Positions 1-4,843 of a stretch of DNA of 7,024 nt are shown here, one piece after another. The translations under genes were made by a program, and so were the position numbers. The DNA comes from DASSKO01 sp035690425 (lineage in GTDB: Bacteria > Actinomycetota > Actinomycetes > Propionibacteriales > Nocardioidaceae). The DNA lies in NCBI GenBank assembly GCA_035690425.1, contig DASSKO010000089.1, positions 1-7,024 of the forward strand, in the 5' to 3' direction. Position 1 is the first letter of the stretch. Each line of letters begins with the position of its first letter. The notes beneath the pieces are model-generated. The model worked only from the letters and a program-made list of their open reading frames with translations, had not been told where the DNA came from and ran no database searches.

Positions 1-296
1 CGTCCTGCGCGCCTGGCGCGGTTGTCACCGGTGCCGGTCTCCACGTCGACGTCCAGGCCGAGGTCGGCCGCGACGGTCTCCAACGCCGTGGTGACCCCCG
101 TGACGTCGCGGGGCCGGGTGAGGAGCACACCGAGGACCAGCCGGCGGCGCAGCAGCACCTGCTCGATGTCGAGCACCTCCACGCCGTGCCGGGACAGCGC
201 GGAGAAGATCGCGAAGGTCAGACCCGGCCGGTCCTTGCCGACCAGCGTGACCAGCAGCGTGGGACGGGAGTCCGGCTCCGCAGAGGTGGCTTGCAC
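1..296 (-). CDS. serB: Phosphoserine phosphatase SerB, N-terminal part (ACT domain), truncated by window edge
   Basis: The minus-strand frame from a GTG at 294-296 reads MQATSAEPDSRPTLLVTLVG and continues KDRPGLTFAIFSALSRHGVE, VLDIEQVLLRRRLVLGVLL, ending in ETVAADLGLDVDVETGTGDN. The opening 'LLVTLVGKDRPGLT' with the D-I-E-Q segment about 30 residues later is the usual ACT-domain start of actinobacterial SerB, which dephosphorylates 3-phosphoserine to serine in the cytoplasm. About 98 codons are visible. The HAD phosphatase domain with its DxDxT motif would lie left of base 1 and is not seen, so an ACT-only protein cannot be excluded. The GTG start is chosen because the conserved ACT strand begins at about residue 13 and a TAGCGT box sits 6 nt upstream. 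The upstream gene on the same strand ends 41 nt away, across a tandem repeat. Confidence 0.82.
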   Translation of the reverse strand, partial: MQATSAEPDSRPTLLVTLVGKDRPGLTFAIFSALSRHGVEVLDIEQVLLRRRLVLGVLLTRPRDVTGVTTALETVAADLGLDVDVETGTGDNRARRAG

Positions 297-302
297 GCCA
301 CC

Positions 303-308
303 ACGCTA
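303..308 (-). promoter_or_regulatory. Leaderless-type -10 box (TAGCGT) for serB
   Basis: On the minus strand TAGCGT matches the actinobacterial TANNNT -10 consensus and ends 6 nt before the GTG at 296, the spacing expected when transcription starts at the first base of the start codon. No Shine-Dalgarno is visible before that GTG. The TAG half comes from the last copy of the 16-bp tandem repeat. No clear -35 box is seen. A hexamer this degenerate can occur by chance. Confidence 0.4.
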
Positions 309-353
309 GCGGTGCCGGGGTCTAGCGGTGCCGGGGTCTAGCGGTGCCGGGGT
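306..353. repeat. Perfect tandem repeat, 3 x 16 bp
   Basis: Three identical contiguous copies of CTAGCGGTGCCGGGGT lie at 306-321, 322-337 and 338-353. The 16-bp period is not a multiple of three, so each copy changes reading frame. The right-hand copy encodes the last residues (PRHR) and the TAG stop of the 338-1120 minus-strand gene, and the left-hand copy provides the TAG of the TAGCGT box in front of serB. A change in copy number would alter the spacing between the two genes, but the stop codon would be kept. Confidence 0.95.
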
Positions 354-1120
354 GTGGAGCACGCCGCGGACACCGCGTGCCGAGCCGCCCGTGCCAGCGG
401 TTGCAGCGCGGCGGCGCGGCGATCGGCCTCGGCTGCCGTCACCGCCGCGCTCTGGCTCCTTCCTGCCACGTCGACGATCGCCTGGCACCGCATGGCCGTC
501 GCGAGCACCGCCGCCGCATCGGCGGACGTGCCAGGTGGCAGGTCGAGATCCAGGGGTGCCCGGAGGTTGAGCAGAGCGTCGGCGGCGTCCGGGCTCCAGC
601 GCGCGAGGTCGAGCTCGGTCAGCGTGTCGGCGGTGACCGAGAGCGCCCGGCGCAGCACGCGGCTGGCCTCCGGCAGGTCGTGGGGCGGCGGGTCGGCCGC
701 GGGAGCCGCCTGCCAGACCACGCCGGCTCCGGCGACGTGGGGGACCAGCGCCGTGGTCGGGTGTTGCGGCTGACCTCCGAGCAGCACGCACTCACCGGCC
801 TCGAGCGCTGCTGTGTTCAGCTCGGGCGGCCCGGCCAGCCCGGTGAGGTCGCCGGGCGTCGGTGCCGCCACGTGCAGCCACTGCGGTGCGCGCCCACGCA
901 GTCGTCCCAGAGCGAGCGCAAGTGGCTCGCTGACCCCCTCGCCGGAACCTGACAGCCCGACCACGTCGTGGGCAGCGTCGTCGGCGCTGATGGCAGCGAG
1001 CGCGTCGTCGAGGCTGGTGCGGCCACCGACGAGAGCATGCAGCCAGCACGCCATCCGGGCCGAGCGGGGCAGCTCGTGCGACGGTGACGGCGAAGATGTG
1101 GTGTCGGCGTGGGTCGTCAC
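338..1120 (-). CDS. Uncharacterised 260-residue actinobacterial protein
   Basis: I do not recognise a family. The product begins (GTG read as Met) MTTHADTTSSPSPSHELPRS and is rich in Ala, Leu and Pro. No signal peptide, membrane helix or catalytic motif is visible. An early segment (ARMACWLHALVGGRTSLDDA) and a later one (ARWSPDAADALLNLRAPLDL) look like helical, folded protein, so this is probably a cytoplasmic protein and not a spurious frame. The open frame extends to 1198, but the GTG at 1118-1120 is preferred: residues further upstream look non-coding, the longer version would meet the divergent ABC gene, and a TACGCT box sits 7 nt before this GTG. The C-terminus (TPRHR) lies in the 16-bp tandem repeat. 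serB follows on the same strand after 41 nt, so the two may be partly co-transcribed. A function in serine metabolism would be a guess. Confidence 0.72.
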   Translation of the reverse strand: MTTHADTTSSPSPSHELPRSARMACWLHALVGGRTSLDDALAAISADDAAHDVVGLSGSGEGVSEPLALALGRLRGRAPQWLHVAAPTPGDLTGLAGPPELNTAALEAGECVLLGGQPQHPTTALVPHVAGAGVVWQAAPAADPPPHDLPEASRVLRRALSVTADTLTELDLARWSPDAADALLNLRAPLDLDLPPGTSADAAAVLATAMRCQAIVDVAGRSQSAAVTAAEADRRAAALQPLARAARHAVSAACSTPRHR

Positions 1121-1127
1121 CCGAGGC

Positions 1128-1133
1128 AGCGTA
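1128..1133 (-). promoter_or_regulatory. Leaderless-type -10 box (TACGCT) for the 338-1120 gene
   Basis: The minus-strand hexamer TACGCT fits TANNNT and ends 7 nt before the GTG at 1120, consistent with a transcript starting at or next to the start codon. No Shine-Dalgarno is seen in front of this GTG. It lies in the 77-bp divergent spacer shared with the ABC ATPase gene. On the plus strand a weak TAGCCT at 1146-1151 could be the matching -10 for the ABC gene, with a leader of about 40 nt. Confidence 0.4.
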
Positions 1134-1197
1134 CGACCGGGCCGGTAGCCTGTCCCAGCGAACCGCCCCCGAACGGATCCTGTGAGACTAGGTGCCA

Positions 1198-2001
1198 ATG
1201 ACCGGCGTGATCGAACTGGCCGACGTCTCTGTCGTCCGCGGACAACACAAGTTGCTCGACATGGTCAGCTGGACGGTAGAGGAGGACGACCGCTGGGTCG
1301 TTCTCGGGCCCAACGGTGCAGGCAAGACCACGCTGTTGCAGCTGATCGGCGCGCACCTGCACCCGACCACCGGCGTCGCCGGGGTCCTCGGTGAGGTGCT
1401 CGGCGCCGTCGACGTCTTCGACCTGCGGCCGCGGATCGGCCTGACCAGCGCGGCGGTCGCGGAGCGGATTCCCCGCTCGGAGCTCGTCCGTGACGTGGTG
1501 ATCTCGGCGTCGTACGCCGTACTCGGTCGGTGGCGGGAGGAGTACGACGCTCTCGACCACGAGCGGGCACAGCGGCTGATGCGCGAAGTGGGAGCCGCCA
1601 GGCTGGCTGACCGCACCTTCGGGACGCTCTCCGAGGGCGAGCGCAAGCGAGTGCAGATCGCGCGCGCGCTGATGACCGACCCCGAGCTGCTGCTGCTCGA
1701 CGAGCCGGCCGCGGGGCTCGACCTGGGCGGGCGCGAGGACCTGGTGAGCACGCTGGCACGGCTCGCAGCCGACATCGACGCACCGGCGACCGTGTTGGTG
1801 TCGCACCACGTCGAGGAGATCCCGCCCGGCTTCACCCACGTGCTGATGCTGCGGGAGGGACGGGTGGTGGCTGAGGGACCGATCGAGACGACGCTGACAC
1901 AGGCGGCGCTGTCGGAGACCTTCGGGATGCCGCTGCAGCTGCAGCACGCCGACGGCCGATGGCACGCGCGGCGGCGGGTTCCTGCCCGTCGCGGCCCCTG
2001 A
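1198..2001 (+). CDS. ABC transporter ATP-binding protein, ModF/PhrA-like (COG1119 type)
   Basis: A single nucleotide-binding domain of 267 residues, cytoplasmic, hydrolysing ATP. Numbered from ATG 1198: Walker A GPNGAGKTT at about 37-45, signature LSEGERKR at 144-151, Walker B LLLLDEP at 164-170 followed by AAGLD, and the H-loop histidine in VSHHVEE at about 203-204. All core ATPase residues are present. The wording 'DDRWVVLGPNGAGKTTLLQL' and 'THVLMLREGRVVAEGP' resembles the ModF/PhrA-like ATPases and not a nutrient importer. No permease or binding-protein gene is next to it, so its partner, if any, is elsewhere. A GTG at 1192 in the same frame is an alternative start; a weak AGG lies just before ATG 1198. 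The gene is divergent from the uncharacterised 338-1120 gene and is followed 28 nt later by the NfeD gene. Confidence 0.88.
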   Translation: MTGVIELADVSVVRGQHKLLDMVSWTVEEDDRWVVLGPNGAGKTTLLQLIGAHLHPTTGVAGVLGEVLGAVDVFDLRPRIGLTSAAVAERIPRSELVRDVVISASYAVLGRWREEYDALDHERAQRLMREVGAARLADRTFGTLSEGERKRVQIARALMTDPELLLLDEPAAGLDLGGREDLVSTLARLAADIDAPATVLVSHHVEEIPPGFTHVLMLREGRVVAEGPIETTLTQAALSETFGMPLQLQHADGRWHARRRVPARRGP

Positions 2002-2017
2002 CGTCGCCCTTGTCGGC

Positions 2018-2023
2018 TACTCT
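2018..2023 (+). promoter_or_regulatory. Leaderless-type -10 box (TACTCT) for the NfeD gene
   Basis: TACTCT fits TANNNT and ends 6 nt before ATG 2030. The 28-nt gap after the ABC gene contains no Shine-Dalgarno, so transcription from the ATG itself is plausible. NfeD-SPFH may therefore have its own promoter in addition to read-through from the ABC gene. A CTGACG at 1998-2003 could be a poor -35, but its spacing (14 nt) is short. Confidence 0.45.
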
Positions 2024-2029
2024 TCGCAC

Positions 2030-2497
2030 ATGTGGGACTGGCTGGCCGAGAACAGCTGGGTGGCGTGGACTGGCGGCGCGGTGCTGCTGGCGATCGCGGA
2101 ACTGCTCAGCATGGACTTCGTCCTGCTGATGCTCGCAGGCGGCGCACTCGGTGGCGCGGTCACCGCCGCCCTCGGTGCCGAGTCGCCGGTGCAGATCGTC
2201 GTGGCCGTTGCGGTGGCCTTGGCCAGCCTGCTCTTCGTGCGCCCTTCGGTAGTCCGCCGCCTGCACTCCGGCCCCGAGCTGACCACGGGTCACGCCGCGC
2301 TGGTGGGACGCCAGGCCGTGGTGCTCGAGGAGGTCACCGCCGTTGCGGGGCTGGTCAAGCTCGCGGGCGAGGTGTGGACCGCACGTCCCTTCGACGACAG
2401 CATGATCATCCCCGTGGGAGTCTCGGTGGATGTGTTCGAGATCGACGGCGCCACCGCGGTGGTCTATCCCGTGGACGGCGGCGCCGCGCTGAGCTGA
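2030..2497 (+). CDS. NfeD-family membrane protein (short form)
   Basis: A protein of 155 residues. An N-terminal half with two to three hydrophobic helices (about residues 10-46 and 52-70, rich in Ala, Gly, Leu and Val) is followed by a soluble beta-rich C-terminal domain (about 80-155) of the OB-fold type. 'GRQAVVLEEVTAVAGLVKLA' followed by 'GEVWTARPFDD' and a terminal 'VDVFEIDGATAVVYPV' is the typical NfeD C-terminal pattern. The N-terminal ClpP-like protease domain of long NfeD proteins is absent, so this is the short class, usually encoded beside an SPFH protein. It is thought to work with that partner in organising or maintaining membrane microdomains. The SPFH gene follows 34 nt downstream on the same strand, almost certainly as one operon. 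Confidence 0.88.
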   Translation: MWDWLAENSWVAWTGGAVLLAIAELLSMDFVLLMLAGGALGGAVTAALGAESPVQIVVAVAVALASLLFVRPSVVRRLHSGPELTTGHAALVGRQAVVLEEVTAVAGLVKLAGEVWTARPFDDSMIIPVGVSVDVFEIDGATAVVYPVDGGAALS

Positions 2498-2519
2498 CAG
2501 CCGACCTACATCTTCGACC

Positions 2520-2526
2520 AGAGGGG
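2520..2526 (+). promoter_or_regulatory. Ribosome binding site of the SPFH gene (AGAGGGG)
   Basis: This purine-rich Shine-Dalgarno-like stretch ends 5 nt before ATG 2532. It is the clearest ribosome binding site in the window and fits an internal operon gene, in contrast to the NfeD start, which lacks one. Confidence 0.6.
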
Positions 2527-2531
2527 CCCAT

Positions 2532-3704
2532 ATGAGCACGGCAGTCCTGGTAGTGCTGGTGCTGATCGCACTGCTCGTCGTCGTGACGCTGGCGAAGGCG
2601 GTGCGGATCATCCCGCAGGCCCGTGCCGGCATCGTGGAGCGGTTCGGCAAGTACCGCGCGACCTTGTCCGCCGGGCTCAACGTGGTGACGCCGTACGTCG
2701 ACAAGGTGCGTTATGTGATCGACCTGCGCGAGCAGGTGGTCTCCTTTCCCCCCCAGCCGGTGATCACCGAGGACAACCTGGTGGTCTCGATCGACACCGT
2801 CATCTACTTCCAGGTCACCAACCCGGTGGACGCGACCTACCAGATCGCCGACTACATCCAGGCGATCGAGCAGCTGACCATGACTACGCTGCGCAACATC
2901 ACCGGCGGGATGGACCTCGAGCAGACTCTGACCAGCCGGGACGAGATCAACAGCGCGCTGCGTGGCGTGCTCGACGAGGCCACCGGCAAGTGGGGCATCC
3001 GCGTCAACAGGGTCGAGCTGAAGGGGATCGACCCGCCGCCGTCGATCAAGGACTCGATGGAGAAGCAGATGCGCGCCGACCGCGACAAGCGGGCGGCGAT
3101 CCTCACCGCCGAGGGCTCGCGCCAGGCGGCGATTCTCACCGCGGAGGGCAACAAGCAGGCCGCGATCCTCTCGGCGGAGGGCGACCGGGAGGCGCTGATC
3201 CTGCGCGCGCAGGCCGACCGCGAGTCGCAGATCCTGCGGGCCCAGGGCGAGGGCCAGGCCATCCAGACCGTCTTCCAGTCGATCCACGACGGCGCACCGG
3301 ACCAGTCGCTGCTGGCCTACCAGTACCTGCAGATGCTGCCCAAGATCGCCGCGGGAGACGCCAACAAGGTCTGGATCGTGCCGAGTGAGATCGGCAAGGC
3401 GCTCGAAGGCCTCGGTTCGACCATCGGTTCGATCCAGGGGATCCCGACCGAGACCGACGGCCCCAAGGAGCGCGTCGACCTCGGCGGCTCGACGCCCGAC
3501 CTGACCACCGGCCGAGCCGGCGTGGGCAGCGCGTCGCTGTCGACGGCGCACGACGCGGTGGCCGAAGCGATCGCGTCCGCCGAGGCTGCGGCCCAGGGCA
3601 AGCGACCCAAGGACAGCCGGGCACAGCGGGCTGCCGAGGAGGCAGCGGACCGACCCGCCGACCAGATCGAGGCGGCGCAGCAGTCCGAGGAAGGGAACCC
3701 CTAG
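2532..3704 (+). CDS. SPFH/Band 7 (stomatin/QmcA-like) membrane protein
   Basis: A protein of 390 residues. One N-terminal membrane anchor (about 3-22, STAVLVVLVLIALLVVVTLA) is followed by a Band 7/SPFH domain (about 25-185). Family hallmarks are RAGIVERFGKYRATLSAGLN, an 'LREQVVSFPPQPVITEDNL' strand pair, VIYFQVTNPVDATY, 'LEQTLTSRDEINSALR' and 'WGIRVNRVELKGIDPP'. A coiled coil of five 11-residue repeats (188-242) comes next, then a 'QYLQMLPKIA' segment and a hydrophilic, Ala/Glu/Asp-rich tail (about 310-390) that is probably disordered. SPFH proteins oligomerise on the inner face of the membrane and mark lipid microdomains, often controlling proteases or membrane fluidity. The preceding NfeD gene is the usual partner. 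Length and domain order are normal for the family apart from the long tail. No convincing terminator is visible after the TAG stop. Confidence 0.93.
   Translation: MSTAVLVVLVLIALLVVVTLAKAVRIIPQARAGIVERFGKYRATLSAGLNVVTPYVDKVRYVIDLREQVVSFPPQPVITEDNLVVSIDTVIYFQVTNPVDATYQIADYIQAIEQLTMTTLRNITGGMDLEQTLTSRDEINSALRGVLDEATGKWGIRVNRVELKGIDPPPSIKDSMEKQMRADRDKRAAILTAEGSRQAAILTAEGNKQAAILSAEGDREALILRAQADRESQILRAQGEGQAIQTVFQSIHDGAPDQSLLAYQYLQMLPKIAAGDANKVWIVPSEIGKALEGLGSTIGSIQGIPTETDGPKERVDLGGSTPDLTTGRAGVGSASLSTAHDAVAEAIASAEAAAQGKRPKDSRAQRAAEEAADRPADQIEAAQQSEEGNP
3093..3257 (+). repeat. Five 33-bp in-frame repeats encoding an 11-residue coiled-coil unit
   Basis: Inside the SPFH gene, residues 188-242 read AAILTAEGSRQ, AAILTAEGNKQ, AAILSAEGDRE, ALILRAQADRE and SQILRAQGEGQ. 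The DNA copies are similar but not identical, with mostly third-position changes, so the repeat is old and kept at the protein level. An 11-residue period suits a right-handed or flotillin-like coiled coil used for oligomerisation. Confidence 0.88.
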
Positions 3705-3743
3705 GCCACCGGCCACTACGTAAGAGTGCTCGGTGGAATCTCC

Positions 3744-3976
3744 GCTACTACGCGACGGCCGGCCGACGTTGACCGTGTCGGATTCGTGGCGCGCCCGTTG
3801 CATCGACGCGCACGTCGCTGTCAGCCCGAACTCCGCGGCGACCTTATCGATCCAGCGGCCGGCGTCGGTCAACGCCACGACCGCCAAGTTCCGCATCCGA
3901 GGTCATCGGCGCGATGCACCGACGAACGGCCTAGCACCACCAGTACCTGCTCGCCGTCGCGGACCAGACGCAGCCG
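3744..3976 (-). pseudogene. Decayed transposase-like N-terminal fragment, frameshifted
   Basis: Two minus-strand frames give one plausible protein when joined. The first (from about 3976) reads RLRLVRDGEQVLVVLGRSSV then HRADDL. After a one-base shift near 3897-3902 the second reads MRNLAVVALTDAGRWIDKV, then AAEFGLTATCASMQRARHE, and ends with VNVGRPSRSS. The order 'VLVV.G ... DD ... AVVAL..AG ... VA..FGL ... GRP' resembles, from memory, the N-terminal helix-turn-helix part of some actinobacterial DDE transposases, where a GRP+LS linker precedes the catalytic domain. The catalytic domain, inverted repeats and target duplication are not seen. The frame then runs antisense into the SPFH gene, so the remnant ends about 40 bp beyond the SPFH stop. 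Family assignment is uncertain. Confidence 0.42.
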
Positions 3977-4119
3977 ACCTCGGCATCTAGTCGCACTCGC
4001 CCTGCCCCATGCCCGAGGACTGTCGCGTCCCAGGGACTTTCGATGACACCATGCCGACGAAAATCCTGGGCACCAGGCAATGACGTCAGATCTGAAGGTC
4101 TGAGTCTCCGAACCGGCGG
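3977..4119. other. Non-coding spacer between the transposase-like remnant and the RHS cassette
   Basis: The only minus-strand open frame here is rich in Trp, Arg, Ser and Cys, and the plus frames look equally arbitrary, so I see no convincing gene. It contains the two overlapping palindromes at 4081-4095. It may be more of the same decayed element. Together with the remnant it separates the convergent SPFH gene (ending 3704) and the last membrane-protein gene (ending 4149). Confidence 0.5.
4081..4095. other. Two overlapping perfect palindromes
   Basis: TGACGTCA (4081-4088) and TCAGATCTGA (4086-4095) are each perfectly self-complementary and share three bases. A further TCTGA follows at 4100-4104. 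They could be a protein-binding site or the scar of an inserted element. Nothing in the surroundings identifies the function. Confidence 0.45.
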
Positions 4120-4142
4120 GCCGTGGGGCGGAGGGCCACGGC
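4120..4142 (-). terminator. GC-rich hairpin downstream of the RHS cassette, possible terminator
   Basis: A 7-bp perfect stem (GCCGTGG at 4120-4126 with CCACGGC at 4136-4142) encloses a 9-nt loop, 6 bp beyond the TAA stop of the 4149-4508 gene. There is no T-run on the minus-strand side, so it is not a textbook intrinsic terminator. Many actinobacterial terminators lack the U tract, and the location between convergent genes fits. Confidence 0.35.
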
Positions 4143-4148
4143 GAACAG

Positions 4149-4508
4149 TTATTGGCGGCGCCTCTCGGCATTACGAAGTTTCACAATAGCCACAACAGTA
4201 GTGACTGCAAGGCCCGCAGCGAGTACCGCACCGATGAGCGCAAAGGGCCGAGCCCCGTTGCGATTCTCCACGGCGAGGACTGTACACAAGACGACCATAG
4301 CGGTGCATCCAACGAGAAGCGTCACGGCAGTCCTGATCGACGGCGGTTGCTTGTCGCGGTTTGGAGTGGCCAAGCGTTGTCTCCTGATGGCTTCGATGAC
4401 GGTCATAGCGAATAAGAGGCCTGCCAACACATACTGGCCTAGCGCTAGGTTTACAAGCGAAATCGCCACAAAGACCAAGCTCAGCCAATGCTTGCGGATG
4501 GTGCTCAC
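4149..4508 (-). CDS. Small four-helix membrane protein, last gene of the RHS cassette
   Basis: A protein of 119 residues from a GTG start (MSTIRKHWLSLVFVAISLVN). Four hydrophobic segments lie at about residues 9-24, 26-41, 58-79 and 88-110. A basic, polar loop between helices 2 and 3 (RRQRLATPNRDKQPPS) and a basic C-terminus (LRNAERRRQ) are consistent with cytoplasmic sides. I recognise no family. It lies 95 bp after the 79-residue membrane protein on the same strand, and its DNA is visibly less GC-rich than the left half of the window. That points to acquired DNA. It could be a second immunity protein, an orphan immunity gene left from an earlier RHS tip, or unrelated cargo. No good Shine-Dalgarno precedes the GTG, so the start is less sure than the frame. 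Confidence 0.68.
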   Translation of the reverse strand: MSTIRKHWLSLVFVAISLVNLALGQYVLAGLLFAMTVIEAIRRQRLATPNRDKQPPSIRTAVTLLVGCTAMVVLCTVLAVENRNGARPFALIGAVLAAGLAVTTVVAIVKLRNAERRRQ

Positions 4509-4603
4509 TTCAGCCGCCGATGGGGACGTCCAGCCCGAGAAACTCCGCGCACGGTGCCGCGCTGGTTCACACCACAGTTGACCACGTCTCGCGCTTTCAA
4601 ACT

Positions 4604-4843
4604 TCAGTGTCCGGGGCCGCCCCTCGTCTTGCTGAGGAGACCAAGAGTCACCACGCCTACGGAAAAAAAGACCGCGGCAAGCACGGCGATCCAGAGGTCA
4701 TCCATCTGTTGCCCATCCAGCAGCAAGAGGATGAGGAGAAGGATGGCGCCAAAGAGAATGCCGGCCGTCACTGATCGGATGAAAAGCGAGGAGGAGCCGA
4801 GGGTGGCGCGGACGAAGCGGGGATATCTCTTGGAAGGGCTCAT
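4604..4843 (-). CDS. Two-helix membrane protein coupled to the RHS gene, candidate immunity protein
   Basis: A protein of 79 residues starting MSPSKRYPRFVRATLGSSSL, with two hydrophobic helices (about 21-43, including GAILLLILLLLDG, and about 50-71, LWIAVLAAVFFSVGVVTLGL) and a short polar tail. The ATG (4841-4843) shares its A with the TGA stop of the RHS gene, giving the TGATG arrangement of translational coupling. A start at 4867 inside the RHS gene would add eight residues but is less likely because it lacks this coupling. A gene directly after the variable tip of an RHS protein is the classical place for its cognate immunity gene. A membrane protein there fits a tip that acts on membranes. 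No known family is recognised, so the role is inferred from position and topology. Confidence 0.75.
   Translation of the reverse strand: MSPSKRYPRFVRATLGSSSLFIRSVTAGILFGAILLLILLLLDGQQMDDLWIAVLAAVFFSVGVVTLGLLSKTRGGPGH

Noticed and set aside
338..1198. Longer version of the uncharacterised gene starting at 1198
   Set aside because: It would overlap the ABC start region and add 26 residues of Arg/Gly-rich sequence; the GTG at 1120 has a promoter-like box at the right distance.
1117..1965. Minus-strand frames opposite the ABC ATPase gene
   Set aside because: The plus strand carries all ABC motifs in order; the antisense translations have no recognisable domain.
2406..3896. A 496-codon minus-strand frame opposite the SPFH gene
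   Set aside because: Most of it is a complementary-frame artefact of GC-rich SPFH codons (Leu/Asp/Arg/His repeats). Only its first ~50 codons, outside the SPFH gene, look protein-like and are reported as a transposase-like remnant.
3929..3976. Phd/YefM-like antitoxin reading of VRDGEQVLVVLGR
   Set aside because: The similarity is limited to a short strand-turn motif, no full antitoxin or toxin partner is present, and the continuation fits the transposase-like remnant better.
3969..4119. Possible tRNA or attachment-site half near 4095-4120
   Set aside because: No cloverleaf, T-arm or CCA-adjacent acceptor stem could be formed.
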